NCBI GenBank assembly: GCA_020637855.1
Contig: JACKJR010000005.1
Location: forward strand, 1-64,000
Source of the DNA: Rhodobiaceae bacterium
GTDB taxonomy: Bacteria; Pseudomonadota; Alphaproteobacteria; Rhizobiales; Tepidamorphaceae
Direction of reading: 5' to 3'
Length of the DNA stretch: 64,000 nucleotides
Positions 17,401-25,524 of this stretch are shown piece after piece. The notes below the pieces were generated by a model. It saw nothing but the letters and a program-made list of their open reading frames with translations. It did no database searches and had not been told where the DNA came from. Made by a program: the position numbers and the translations under genes. Numbering within the stretch: the first letter of the stretch is position 1; every line of letters begins with the position of its first letter.

Positions 17401-18117
17401 TTACCGCTTCCCTGACTTTATGGTGACGTCGGAATCGATCCGCCCGTCAATCAGGTGCACGCGCCGGTACATCCGCTCCGCCAGATCGATGTCATGGGTA
17501 ACCGCGACGACGGTGCGCCCCTCCTTGTCTACGATGTCCTTGAGGATCGAAAAGACCTGTTCGGTCGATTTCGAATCGAGGGAGCCGGTTGGTTCATCGG
17601 CAAGAATGACCGCGGGGTCATTAGCAAGAGCCCTGGCGACGGCAACACGCTGGCGCTGGCCACCGGATAGCTGGTCAGGCCGCTTGTGCGCCTGATCGCC
17701 CATGCCGAGCGCGTCGAGCAACTCCTGCGCGCGCTCATCCATTTCTTTTCGCGAGCGCTTGCCCAGGCGGCGCATCGGGATCGTGATGTTGTCGAGTGTC
17801 GTGAACTCCGGCAGCAGAAAGTGGAACTGGAACACGAAGCCGAGCGTTTCGAGCCTCAGGTGCGCGCGTTCATCCGCGTCCAGATCTTCAGTTGGTGCGC
17901 CATTGATGTGCACGGCGCCTTCGGTTGGCACATCGAGCAGTCCCAGCAGGTAGAGCAGAGACGACTTGCCTGACCCCGAAGGGCCGGTGATCGCAACGAA
18001 CTCGCCGTGGCCGATTTCAAGGTCGATGTCCTTGACCAGCGTCACCGGAACCGTGCCGGGCAGGATTCGCGTCATGCCGTGCGCGGAAATGACGGGCGCG
18101 GCCTCAAGTTTGCTCAT
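17401..18117 (-). CDS. LolD/MacB-type ABC transporter ATP-binding protein
   Basis: 238 residues. Walker A GPSGSGKSSLL near residue 42, Q-loop FVFQFHFLLPEFTTLDNI, signature LSGGQRQRVAVARAL, Walker B VILADEPTGSLDSKS and H-loop VTHDIDLA are intact; the FHLLPEFT-like Q-loop is typical of the LolD/MacB branch. It partners with the FtsX-type permease gene whose stop it overlaps by four bases, and with the HlyD-type adaptor upstream, as a MacAB-like export complex under a MarR regulator. Substrate unknown. Confidence 0.9.
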   Translation of the reverse strand: MSKLEAAPVISAHGMTRILPGTVPVTLVKDIDLEIGHGEFVAITGPSGSGKSSLLYLLGLLDVPTEGAVHINGAPTEDLDADERAHLRLETLGFVFQFHFLLPEFTTLDNITIPMRRLGKRSRKEMDERAQELLDALGMGDQAHKRPDQLSGGQRQRVAVARALANDPAVILADEPTGSLDSKSTEQVFSILKDIVDKEGRTVVAVTHDIDLAERMYRRVHLIDGRIDSDVTIKSGKR

Positions 18118-19355
18118 GTGGCGCCCCGGATGATGTCGACGGGGTTGAGCCGCGAAGCCTTGCGCGCGGGTAAATATCCAGCCGTCGCCGCGGCGATAAT
18201 GGCAAAGCTCGCCGCGACGCCATAGTGCATAAGATCGAAGGTGACCGGCAGGTGTGTGATCTCGGTTGCCTGTTCGATCTCGAATTTCACGGAAGACAGC
18301 ACTTTCGTCAGCCCGAACCCGAGCGCCCAGCCGAGCAGCGAGCCGGCAAGTCCCATCGCAAGGCCCTCCGACAGGAAGATCAGCCGTATGTCGCGCTCTG
18401 CAAACCCGAGCGACTTGAGGATCGCGATGTCGCGCGACTTCTCGTGCGTTATGATCGACACGATGTTGAAGATGCCGAAGCCGGCCACCAGCAGGATCGC
18501 GCCGACGACCGTGAACATGATGATGTTGCGGATGAAGAAGGCCTCCAGAAGGCTTTCGTTCGCCTCCTGCCAGGAAACGGACTTGTAACCGATCAGCCTT
18601 TCGATCTGGGCGGCCACGTCTCGCGCGCTCTGGGCATCGTTAAGGCGGACCCGGATTTCGTTCACGGCGTTCGGCCGTCCGGCAATGATCTGCGCGGCCT
18701 TGAGGTTCACGAGTCCGTAGGCGTTATCCTGCGCGACCACGCCGGTATGGAACAGGCCGGTGACCTTGAACCGCCGGGTAATGTCGCCTGTCGAACTCAC
18801 GACGACAGTGTCGCCGATATCGATGGTCAGCTTATCCGCCAGCTTGTCGCCGATGACGATGCCGAACGGCGAGGCGCGCAGATCCTCAAGCTTTCCCTTG
18901 CGCATATCCTCGTCGAAGGAAGAGATCAGGGCCTCTCGCGCCGGGTCCGTCCCGGTCAGCGTAATGCCCGTTTCCGCACCGCCGGCACGCGCAACCGCCT
19001 GCACCTTGAGGCTTGCCACCGCATTGCCGTCGACGAAGGCGCGCAGCGCCGTCATCGCTTCGGTCGCGTTGAGGATGCCACGCGTATCCTCGCGCGGCCT
19101 CAGGTTGGAATAGGCCGCAAGATCGAACACAAGGTCAGCCGGCTGGCGCGGCGGATCGCGGTATTCATCGGTGATATCGACATGCGGCAGGGCGTCGATC
19201 AGCGAAGTGACGAACTCGTCCTGCGACCCCTGCATCAGGGCCGCCATGGCAATGGAAAACCCGACACCGAGCGCAACGCCGAGAATTGACACGAGGGTCT
19301 GCCGGCCACGCCCTGCGATATGTGTCAGCGCTATGTCGGTGATGAGCGAGAGCAT
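18114..19355 (-). CDS. FtsX-type ABC transporter permease (MacB/LolC-like)
   Basis: 413 residues. One helix near residues 20-40, a periplasmic domain of about 230 residues, then three C-terminal helices (IIMFTVVGAILLVAGFGIFNIVS, FLSEGLAMGLAGSLLGWALG, YGVAASFAIIAAATAGYLPA), the four-helix FtsX/MacB topology. The ending PARKASRLNPVDIIRGAT is the family's cytoplasmic tail. Exports lipids, peptides or drugs by mechanotransmission in known relatives. Starts one base after the adaptor gene ends, so is tightly coupled to it. Confidence 0.9.
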   Translation of the reverse strand: MLSLITDIALTHIAGRGRQTLVSILGVALGVGFSIAMAALMQGSQDEFVTSLIDALPHVDITDEYRDPPRQPADLVFDLAAYSNLRPREDTRGILNATEAMTALRAFVDGNAVASLKVQAVARAGGAETGITLTGTDPAREALISSFDEDMRKGKLEDLRASPFGIVIGDKLADKLTIDIGDTVVVSSTGDITRRFKVTGLFHTGVVAQDNAYGLVNLKAAQIIAGRPNAVNEIRVRLNDAQSARDVAAQIERLIGYKSVSWQEANESLLEAFFIRNIIMFTVVGAILLVAGFGIFNIVSIITHEKSRDIAILKSLGFAERDIRLIFLSEGLAMGLAGSLLGWALGFGLTKVLSSVKFEIEQATEITHLPVTFDLMHYGVAASFAIIAAATAGYLPARKASRLNPVDIIRGAT

Positions 19356-20366
19356 TCAGCCGGCCGTTTTCGTCAGCCGGACACGCGCGCCGTCGGTCAG
19401 GCCGTCCGGCACCGGCGAAACGACCCGGTCGCCCTGGGAAAGCCCTTCCGTGATCTGCACCGAGGTCGCGCTGGAAATGCCGGTTTTCACCTCTATGCGC
19501 TCAACCCTTTGATCGTCTGTCAGCCGGAAAACCACCCCGTCGACGATTGCCGTTGCAGGTACGATCAACGCGTCCTCGACGCTGCGCACCACGATGTTGA
19601 CGTCGGCACTCATGCCGATCAGCAACGGCGTGTCGTCGGCCAGGCTGAGATACACCCGGTAGGTCTTCAGCACCGGATCGCCCTTCGGTGTAATGCGGTG
19701 GACCTCTGCTTCCAGGGCCTTGTTCGCGAAGGCATCGGCACGCAGCAGCACGCGCTGCCCGACCTCGACGCGCGGGATGTCCTCCTCGTTGATCTCGGCG
19801 ACGATCTGCAGCGGCTTCGGCTGCCCGATCCAGAACAGGATCGTGCCCGGTTCGGCGATTTCGCCGACTTCCGCGTCGCGGCGCAGGACAGTGCCGGCAA
19901 TCGGCGAGCTGATCGTGTAATTGGCGAGCCGGGCCTGCTGTGACGCAACGGCGGCTTCCGCTGCTTGCAGATCAGCCGAGGCCTTCTCGTAAACCTGGCG
20001 GGTTGTGGTGCCTGAGGAATAAAGTGCGGCGATACGCTCGAATTCCTGGCTGGCAAAGGCAGCCTTTGCTTCCAGTTCGCGCAGTGCGGCCAGAGGCTCG
20101 GATGTGTCGAGCTTGGCCAATTCCTCTTCGGCCTCGACCGGGTCGCCCTCACAGGCGCATACGCTGACGATGCGTTCGCGCACGACAGAGGAGATTTTCG
20201 CCCATTGCACCGGTTCAACGACGCCGCTGGCATAGACGATCTCGGCGGCTTTCCCCCTGCTGACCTCGGTTACGCTGACGCGTACGGGCTTGGCGGAAAG
20301 CAGGATGTATCCGGCAACACTGCCGATCACGGCGAGAGCCAGCAGAATCTTTCCGATATGCCGCAT
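19356..20366 (-). CDS. HlyD/MacA-type periplasmic adaptor
   Basis: 336 residues. One N-terminal membrane anchor (IGKILLALAVIGSVAGYIL), then a biotinyl-lipoyl half, a coiled-coil hairpin of about 70 residues (LAALRELEAKAAF to AAVASQQARLANY), the second lipoyl half (ISSPIAGTVLRRDAEVGEI) and beta-barrel domains. Bridges the inner-membrane permease to an outer-membrane channel, which is not encoded here. The ATG at 20366 is preferred over 20426 because of GGAGG at a good distance. A CAC pair in the first lipoyl half is unusual and might respond to redox or metal. Confidence 0.88.
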   Translation of the reverse strand: MRHIGKILLALAVIGSVAGYILLSAKPVRVSVTEVSRGKAAEIVYASGVVEPVQWAKISSVVRERIVSVCACEGDPVEAEEELAKLDTSEPLAALRELEAKAAFASQEFERIAALYSSGTTTRQVYEKASADLQAAEAAVASQQARLANYTISSPIAGTVLRRDAEVGEIAEPGTILFWIGQPKPLQIVAEINEEDIPRVEVGQRVLLRADAFANKALEAEVHRITPKGDPVLKTYRVYLSLADDTPLLIGMSADVNIVVRSVEDALIVPATAIVDGVVFRLTDDQRVERIEVKTGISSATSVQITEGLSQGDRVVSPVPDGLTDGARVRLTKTAG

Positions 20367-20441
20367 GGGGCCTCCAAGGCAGTCGACGTTCGAAGGCAGA
20401 CTATCGTGCCAGGCGAAGCAATGCACTTGACCTGTGTCAGA

Positions 20442-20915
20442 TCAGGCAGTGCCGCGGTCCGGCGGTTTGAGCGGAACACGCGAATGTACGTTGTTGAGCG
20501 TGACCAGTTGTTCCAGCAATCGCAGAAACTGCCACTGTTCGCTGCGCGTCAGGGGGGCGAGAATTCGTTTTTGTGCCGCTATGAAAGCCTGCTCGGCGTC
20601 GCGCAGGAGCCGGTTTCCCGTGGGCGCGAGGTAAATCAGCTTCATCCGCCGGTCTTTTTTGTCGGAATGGCGAAGGATGAGGCCTTTCCTTTCCAGCCGC
20701 TCAAGCGCAGTGGCAAGCGATGATCGATCGAGTGCAACGAGTTGGGAAAGGTGGGTGGCGTCGATGCCGGGCAGCGAGCGGATGGCCAGCAGAATATCAT
20801 ACTGAGCCGGGGTAATATCCAGATCCCGGCATTCTTCGCAAAATATTGCGACGGCAATCTGTTGCGCCCGGCGGATCAGGTGTCCCGGCTTGTCATAGAG
20901 TTCGGTCAGTTGCAT
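20442..20915 (-). CDS. MarR-family transcriptional regulator
   Basis: 157 residues with the MarR winged helix: helices near 35-95 (ITPAQYDILLAIRSLPGIDATHLSQLVALDRSSLATALERLERKG) and the wing DRRMKLIYLAPTG. First gene of the marR-hlyD-permease-ATPase minus-strand operon, so it most likely represses the efflux genes and itself until a small ligand binds. The divergent FAA hydrolase gene may share the control region, which contains a strong palindrome at 20979-20992. Confidence 0.92.
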   Translation of the reverse strand: MQLTELYDKPGHLIRRAQQIAVAIFCEECRDLDITPAQYDILLAIRSLPGIDATHLSQLVALDRSSLATALERLERKGLILRHSDKKDRRMKLIYLAPTGNRLLRDAEQAFIAAQKRILAPLTRSEQWQFLRLLEQLVTLNNVHSRVPLKPPDRGTA

Positions 20916-20958
20916 GGCACATCGGAAAGGAATCGGTTTGCCGGATTCATAAACGCAT

Positions 20959-21001
20959 AATCTATCAGCTTACTGAACATCAGTATACTGATTAATAGAT
21001 T
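20959..21001. promoter_or_regulatory. Nested palindromes, likely MarR operator
   Basis: ATCAGTATACTGAT (20979-20992) is a perfect 14-base palindrome. It lies inside a larger inverted pair, AATCTAT (20959-20965) and ATAGATT (20995-21001). The site is 40-80 bases before both the marR start (20915) and the FAA hydrolase start (21083), ideal for control of both. Confidence 0.6.
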
Positions 21002-21082
21002 GTTATGAATTCCGGTGACGAAGTGCAAACCTTCGGATAATGAGTCTGTAGAAGACAGCGAACTTCACGAGAGCAGAACAAG

Positions 21083-21790
21083 ATGGCAATGCAATCCGAC
21101 AGCGGATATGTGATCACGCCGCCCGAGCGTGCCAGTCTGCCCGTTGAGGGCGAATCGGGCCGCTTCCCTGTGCGCAGGATTTATTGCGTCGGTCGCAACT
21201 ATGCCGCCCACGCACGCGAGATGGGACACGATCCGGATCGAGAGCCGCCATTTTTCTTCATGAAGCCGGCGGATTCCATCGTTCCAAGCGGCAGTACGGT
21301 TCCATACCCGCCACTGACGCAGGATCTGCAGTACGAGATCGAGCTTGTTGCCGCGATCGGCAAAGCTGGTGCCGATATTCCGGCTTCCGAGGCGCTGGAG
21401 CATGTATATGGCTACTGTGTCGGTATCGACATGACCCGCCGCGACCTCCAGGGTGAGGCCAAGAAACTCGGCCGTCCATGGGATTGGGGTAAGGGCTTCG
21501 ACAATTCGGCACCCATGGGCGCGATCCGTACCGTTGCCGATATAGGCCACCCGTCAGAAGGGCGTATCTGGCTGGCGGTCAATGGTGAAGTGAAGCAGGA
21601 TGGAAATCTGAACGAGCTGATCTGGCCCATGCCCGAGATCATCGCGTTTGCCTCGCGCTCGATGCGCCTGGAGCCGGGGGACCTGATCATGACCGGTACG
21701 CCGGCTGGTGTCGGCCCTGTTGTCGCCGGTCAAACGATTACCGGTGGAGTGGACGGAGTTGGAGAAATTAAGCTGACTTATGAATTATAA
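21083..21790 (+). CDS. Fumarylacetoacetate hydrolase family protein
   Basis: 235-residue cytoplasmic enzyme of the FAH fold. Family signatures: IYCVGRNYAAHAREMG near 33-48, the metal-binding glutamates in YEIELVAAIGKAG, the DMTRRDLQ segment, and GDLIMTGTPAGVGPV near the end. Members cleave or decarboxylate beta-diketo acids, often in aromatic or sugar-acid catabolism; some are fumarylpyruvate hydrolases, which matches its short single-domain form. Divergent from marR, so the MarR ligand may be an aromatic compound or a breakdown product; that is inference. Confidence 0.87.
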   Translation: MAMQSDSGYVITPPERASLPVEGESGRFPVRRIYCVGRNYAAHAREMGHDPDREPPFFFMKPADSIVPSGSTVPYPPLTQDLQYEIELVAAIGKAGADIPASEALEHVYGYCVGIDMTRRDLQGEAKKLGRPWDWGKGFDNSAPMGAIRTVADIGHPSEGRIWLAVNGEVKQDGNLNELIWPMPEIIAFASRSMRLEPGDLIMTGTPAGVGPVVAGQTITGGVDGVGEIKLTYEL

Positions 21791-21860
21791 GATATTGATA
21801 ATACGATATAATTACTGCCAGAAAAGATTGATCTAATAAACATTAATACGCCTAATTAAA

Positions 21861-22457
21861 TTACATCCCGCTTTGCCATGCCATTATGCTGTCGAGCGGC
21901 CACAGCAGCATCACGATGTTCAGCGCCAGCCCGTCACGGATGAAATACATTGTCACCGCTTCGAGTGTGACGACGAGTAATATGCTTGCCCATACGGGGA
22001 GTCTGGACGCGATCAGGAATCCGGTCGCCATCGCAAGGACATCGGACGTTGAATTGATGATGCTGTCGCCAAAATAGTCGAGCGCGATCGTCGCATCGCG
22101 GTAGCGGTTGATGATCCAGTCGGTGTTTTCGAGGATTTCCCACGCCGTTTCTGCGAGCGTGGCGGCGACGAATCGGAATCCGGTCGTCGCGCGCCGGAAA
22201 ATCAGCCAACCCAGAGCGTAGAACAAAATGCCGTGGATGACATGCGACGGCGTGTACCAATCGGTCAGGTGCTGGGAGTTTTCCGAACTGAACACCACGC
22301 CATGCCAGAGCTTGATTTCGCCGCAGGCGCAGATCGGCAGCCGGCCCATGGCAAACAGCGTCGCTGCCATGATGACGACCAGAAGCAGTGATATGGCAAG
22401 TGCGGTTACAGGGCGCATCGTATGGAGTTCGCGATGGAGATCGGTGAGTCTATTCAT
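21861..22457 (-). CDS. DUF2585 (UPF0314) membrane protein
   Basis: 198-residue inner-membrane protein with about five helices. The family pattern is clear: CACGEIKLWHGVVFSSENSQHLTDWYTPSHVIHGILFYALGW, then ENTDWIINRYRDATIALDYFGDSIINSTSD. Found mainly in Alphaproteobacteria; the conserved His, Glu, Asp and Asn residues in membrane loops suggest an enzyme or metal site, but no function is known to me. Convergent with the FAA hydrolase gene. Confidence 0.85.
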   Translation of the reverse strand: MNRLTDLHRELHTMRPVTALAISLLLVVIMAATLFAMGRLPICACGEIKLWHGVVFSSENSQHLTDWYTPSHVIHGILFYALGWLIFRRATTGFRFVAATLAETAWEILENTDWIINRYRDATIALDYFGDSIINSTSDVLAMATGFLIASRLPVWASILLVVTLEAVTMYFIRDGLALNIVMLLWPLDSIMAWQSGM

Positions 22458-22563
22458 GCCGCGCCGAGTGCCGTCATGTCCATCTGCTCTATCTGGTTTG
22501 GTCTGACCGCAGTGGATAGGCTATGCGAATTGCGTTACAGCCGCGCAGACGGAGGCAAACAAC

Positions 22564-23034
22564 ATGCGCAAGATAAAAATCGCACTGGCGGCCGCATGGC
22601 TGTCAGTTTCCGCGTCTGCCTTCGCCGCCGATGCTGATCGGGTTGAGGCGGCCCGCACCTATGTTGAAACGCCGACGGTCCAGAAGATGATGGACGGCAT
22701 GTTCTCCCCGCAAATGGCCAATGCGATGATCACGAATCTTGTATCGCAGGGAAAATCGACGGAAGAACAACGGGTTAAGGCGAGCGAGATCGTTTCCCAG
22801 GAGCTTCAGCGTGTCCGCTCGCAGGTTTTGGACATCATGGTCAACGCGACGGCCGAGACCTTCACTCTGGAGGAAATCAAGGCATTGACTGCGTTTTACG
22901 GCTCGCAAGAGGGGCAATCGATAGCCGCGAAAATGCAGCCGTTCATGGCGCAATATCTGCAGCAGATCGGGCCGGTTTTGCAGCAGGCCCAATCCAGCAT
23001 TGCCCAACGCGTCAGGGATGAGATAGGCCAATGA
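22564..23034 (+). CDS. DUF2059 secreted protein
   Basis: 156 residues with a signal peptide (MRKIKIALAAAWLSVSASAFA). The mature part is helical: residues about 75-135 carry the DUF2059 pattern (ETFTLEEIKALTAFYGSQEGQSIAAKMQPFMAQY), likely a periplasmic helical bundle. Function unknown. Its stop overlaps the start of the next small membrane protein gene by four bases (ATGA), so the two are translated together. Confidence 0.82.
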   Translation: MRKIKIALAAAWLSVSASAFAADADRVEAARTYVETPTVQKMMDGMFSPQMANAMITNLVSQGKSTEEQRVKASEIVSQELQRVRSQVLDIMVNATAETFTLEEIKALTAFYGSQEGQSIAAKMQPFMAQYLQQIGPVLQQAQSSIAQRVRDEIGQ

Positions 23035-23324
23035 TGCCCGAGGGCACCATGGCCATTGTCATGACCTCAATTGCAGCGCTTGGCGCGCTGGCGATGCTTC
23101 TGGCGGCAATTCGCACCAGTTATGCCATTGAAAAGCGCAGTGACGGAACCGTCTTCTGGCATGGCCTTCCGCGTTACACGAACATGTTCCGCACGGCTCT
23201 TGGAGGGAAAAGCATCGCGCAGGACACCGAAACCCGAGATCTGGTTGGCAAGCTGCGCAAACAGCTGCTTTTCATGCTGGTGTTTCTGGCTTTGATGATG
23301 CTGACGGCAATCATCAATTTTTGA
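23031..23324 (+). CDS. Small two-helix membrane protein, unknown
   Basis: 97 residues. Two hydrophobic helices, residues about 8-28 (IVMTSIAALGALAMLLAAIR) and 76-95 (LLFMLVFLALMMLTAIINF), flank a polar middle of about 45 residues (YAIEKRSDGTVFWHGLPRYTNMFRTALGGKS). The family is not recognised. Coupling by four-base overlap to the DUF2059 gene suggests a joint envelope role. ATG at 23031 or 23034 could both serve. Confidence 0.65.
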   Translation: MMPEGTMAIVMTSIAALGALAMLLAAIRTSYAIEKRSDGTVFWHGLPRYTNMFRTALGGKSIAQDTETRDLVGKLRKQLLFMLVFLALMMLTAIINF

Positions 23325-23652
23325 AGTGAAAATTATTTAGCAAACTAAATAAATGCATTTTCATAGACTTGAGATGCGAGGCGTATGGCGTCAGGTTTCA
23401 TCAGTTATGGTAGAAATATTGCAACGCAACATAAATCATTATGCTGCAGCGCAGCATAATAACAAAATCAAAAATCCATCAAAAATATTATAATAAAACA
23501 ATTGGATATCCAAATTCAAGTTTTGAAACGAGGGCATTCATGGGGCTATCTAGGGTGGGAAATAGGGCTGAAGATCGCGCGGAAGGCGGAAAAATGCTGC
23601 GCAACATTAAATGCTGCAATGCAGCATAAAATGTAAAACGACGGCTAATAAA
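23325..23652. other. AT-rich 328-base convergent spacer with repeated palindromes
   Basis: Base composition is far more AT-rich than its surroundings. ATTATGCTGC-AGC-GCAGCATAAT (23438-23460) is a perfect 10-base-arm palindrome; ATGCTGC-AAT-GCAGCAT (23611-23627) repeats its core; ATGCTGC-GCAACAT (23594-23607) is a third near-copy and a half site GCAACAT precedes the first. No coding frame is convincing. Possible element remnant, structured RNA or binding-site cluster. Confidence 0.5.
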
Positions 23653-24471
23653 TTAAGCGAGCAGCTGCCCACCATTGATTTCGATCGTTTGCCCCGTGAT
23701 GTAGCCCGACAGACTTGCGCAAGCGAGGAAGAGATACGATCCGGTACAGTCGTCAGGCGTGCCCAGCCGCTGCAGGGGAATGGAATTGGCTGTTGCCCTG
23801 AGTTTTTCCTCGTTCGAGTAGCGGCGGTGGAAATCGGTCATGATCGTGCCCGGGGATACGACATTGACGCGGATACCGTCCGGCGCCAGCTCGCGTGCCA
23901 GGCTGCGCGCATACGTGCTGACGAAGGCTTTTGCGGCTGAATAGACGGAAGATCCGGGGCTGCCTCCGGTGCGTGCCGAGATCGACGAGGTGAAAATCAC
24001 CGATGCACCTGGTGCATTTTCGCTCTTGCGCGCCAGAACCGGCAGCAATCCGTGCATCAGGATCACGGTCGAGGCTGCATTGAGGTCGCTGACGCGCCGG
24101 TAATGCTGCGGCGTCATGGCGTCTGTCATGACCCTTCCATGCATCGTTCCGGCGTTGTGAATGAAAACGTCGATGCGCGGTGTTGCTGCGGCTATTTCGG
24201 CTGCAAGTTGCGCGGTTTGCGTCTCGCTTTCGAGATTTGCGCTGAAAACCTGCAGCCGCGAGCGCTGTTCCTCGCCAAGCCCGGATATCAGGGGATCTTC
24301 CGCGGACACCGGTGCGACGCCGGCATGGGCAAGAACATTGGCGCCGAGGCTGAGAAATGCTCGCGCGACTGCGGCGCCTATGCCCCTGCGCGCGCCAGTA
24401 ATGACGACCTGGCGGTTTGCGAAGCTTCCCGCCGCAAAAGGGAGGGTGAATGTTTCGGGCGTGTCGATCAT
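23653..24471 (-). CDS. Short-chain dehydrogenase/reductase
   Basis: 272 residues. NAD(P)-binding Rossmann fold with the glycine motif TGARRGIGAAVARAF (near 25-39), FIHNAGTMHG in place of NNAG near 105-115, catalytic Ser (TSSIS near 161-165) and YSAAK (catalytic Tyr and Lys near 178-182), and the C-terminal GQTIEINGGQLLA. FIHNAG is a common variant. Substrate unknown. It is divergent from glpR, and GlpR-type TTTCG repeats sit 40 bases upstream of its start, so it may belong to the glycerol regulon, for example acting on a polyol or glycerol-derived ketone. Confidence 0.85.
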   Translation of the reverse strand: MIDTPETFTLPFAAGSFANRQVVITGARRGIGAAVARAFLSLGANVLAHAGVAPVSAEDPLISGLGEEQRSRLQVFSANLESETQTAQLAAEIAAATPRIDVFIHNAGTMHGRVMTDAMTPQHYRRVSDLNAASTVILMHGLLPVLARKSENAPGASVIFTSSISARTGGSPGSSVYSAAKAFVSTYARSLARELAPDGIRVNVVSPGTIMTDFHRRYSNEEKLRATANSIPLQRLGTPDDCTGSYLFLACASLSGYITGQTIEINGGQLLA

Positions 24472-24511
24472 ATCCGGTTTCCGGTGCGCTGCGTCATGAC
24501 AGGGTTGATAG

Positions 24512-24545
24512 TTTCATTTAATTTCGTTTTCCCGTAAATCGAAAC
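24512..24545. promoter_or_regulatory. Likely GlpR operator between the SDR gene and glpR
   Basis: TTTCATTT (24512-24519) and TTTCGTTT (24522-24529) repeat about one helical turn apart, followed by the inverted TCGAAA (24539-24544). The same motif recurs before glpD. DeoR/GlpR-family proteins bind repeated TTTCG-like sites. Confidence 0.5.
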
Positions 24546-24555
24546 AGGTGGTCCA

Positions 24556-25326
24556 GTGCTTATCGATCGCCATCAGAACATTCTTGAAATGGCCCGTCAG
24601 CACGGACGTGTCAGTGTCGACAATCTGGCCGGGCATTTCGATGTCTCCCCGCAGACGATCCGCAAGGATCTCAACGAGCTGTGTGAGCAACGCCTGCTGT
24701 TCCGGGTGCACGGCGGTGCGATGATCGCACCGTCGCGCGAAAACATGGGCTATGAGGCCCGCCGTACGCTGGCCCGGGCTGAAAAAATCGCGATCGGCGA
24801 ACGTGCCGCAGCACTCATTCCCGACACTGCGTCCCTGTTCATCAACATCGGCACGACGACTGAAGCCGTTGCCGACGCGCTGGTCCGGCACTCCGGCCTC
24901 ATGGTCATTACCAACAACATCAATGTCGCCAATTCCATGCGGATTTACCCCGGCATCGAGGTGGTGGTTGCCGGCGGGGTCGTACGCCGCGCCGATGGCG
25001 GCATCGTCGGCGAGGCGGCGGTGGATTTCATCCGCCAGTTCAAGGTGGATTACGCCGTCATTGGTGTATCGGCCATCGATGGTGACGGCGCATTGCTGGA
25101 CTATGATTTTCGCGAAGTGAAGGTTGCGCAGGCGATTATCGCCAATGCCCGCCATGTAATACTGGTCGCGGATTCCAGCAAGCTGGAACGCCGCGCGCCC
25201 GTACGGATCGGGCACATCTCCCAGGTCCACAGCTTCGTCACCGATTTCTGCACCGATGAGGCGTTGCGGGCCATTTGTGCCGAATGCGAAGTCGAACTGA
25301 TCGAGGCAGCACCTCAGGAGAAATAG
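24556..25326 (+). CDS. glpR: DeoR-family glycerol regulon repressor
   Basis: 256 residues. DeoR helix-turn-helix near 5-55 (RHQNILEMARQHGRVSVDNLAGHFDVSPQTIRKDLNEL) and a DeoRC sugar-phosphate sensor domain (INIGTTTEAVADAL near 95-110, GGVVRRADGGIVGEAA, VGVSAIDGDG-like core, VADSSKLER). E. coli GlpR responds to glycerol-3-phosphate; the position directly before glpD supports the same ligand. GTG at 24556 is the best start available (AGGTGG just upstream). Confidence 0.9.
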   Translation: MLIDRHQNILEMARQHGRVSVDNLAGHFDVSPQTIRKDLNELCEQRLLFRVHGGAMIAPSRENMGYEARRTLARAEKIAIGERAAALIPDTASLFINIGTTTEAVADALVRHSGLMVITNNINVANSMRIYPGIEVVVAGGVVRRADGGIVGEAAVDFIRQFKVDYAVIGVSAIDGDGALLDYDFREVKVAQAIIANARHVILVADSSKLERRAPVRIGHISQVHSFVTDFCTDEALRAICAECEVELIEAAPQEK

Positions 25327-25344
25327 GGGTAGTTGCACAATTGG

Positions 25345-25391
25345 TTTCGATTGACTTTCGTTTATTTCATAATTAGCTTCGTTTTCATCGT
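25345..25391. promoter_or_regulatory. TTTCG repeat array before glpD, likely GlpR operator
   Basis: TTTCGATT (25345), TTTCGTTT (25356), TTTCATAA (25365), CTTCGTTT (25377) and a partial TTTCATCG (25383) occur at spacings near a helical turn in the 198-base gap between glpR and glpD. They match the motif before glpR. Confidence 0.55.
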
Positions 25392-25524
25392 TAATTGTTG
25401 CAATGCGAAACAATTTCGCAACCGCAGCAATTTCGTCGCGACCGGGCCGCAGCCAAATCGATGACAAGGCATCGATGACAAGGCAATGGCGGATAAGGCC
25501 TGGCGCAAGGGAGGCGTGGAAAAC

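Noticed and set aside
23438..23460. Palindrome read as an ordinary rho-independent terminator
   Set aside because: The stem is AT-tipped with no T-run on either strand and its core recurs twice nearby, which a terminator would not need.
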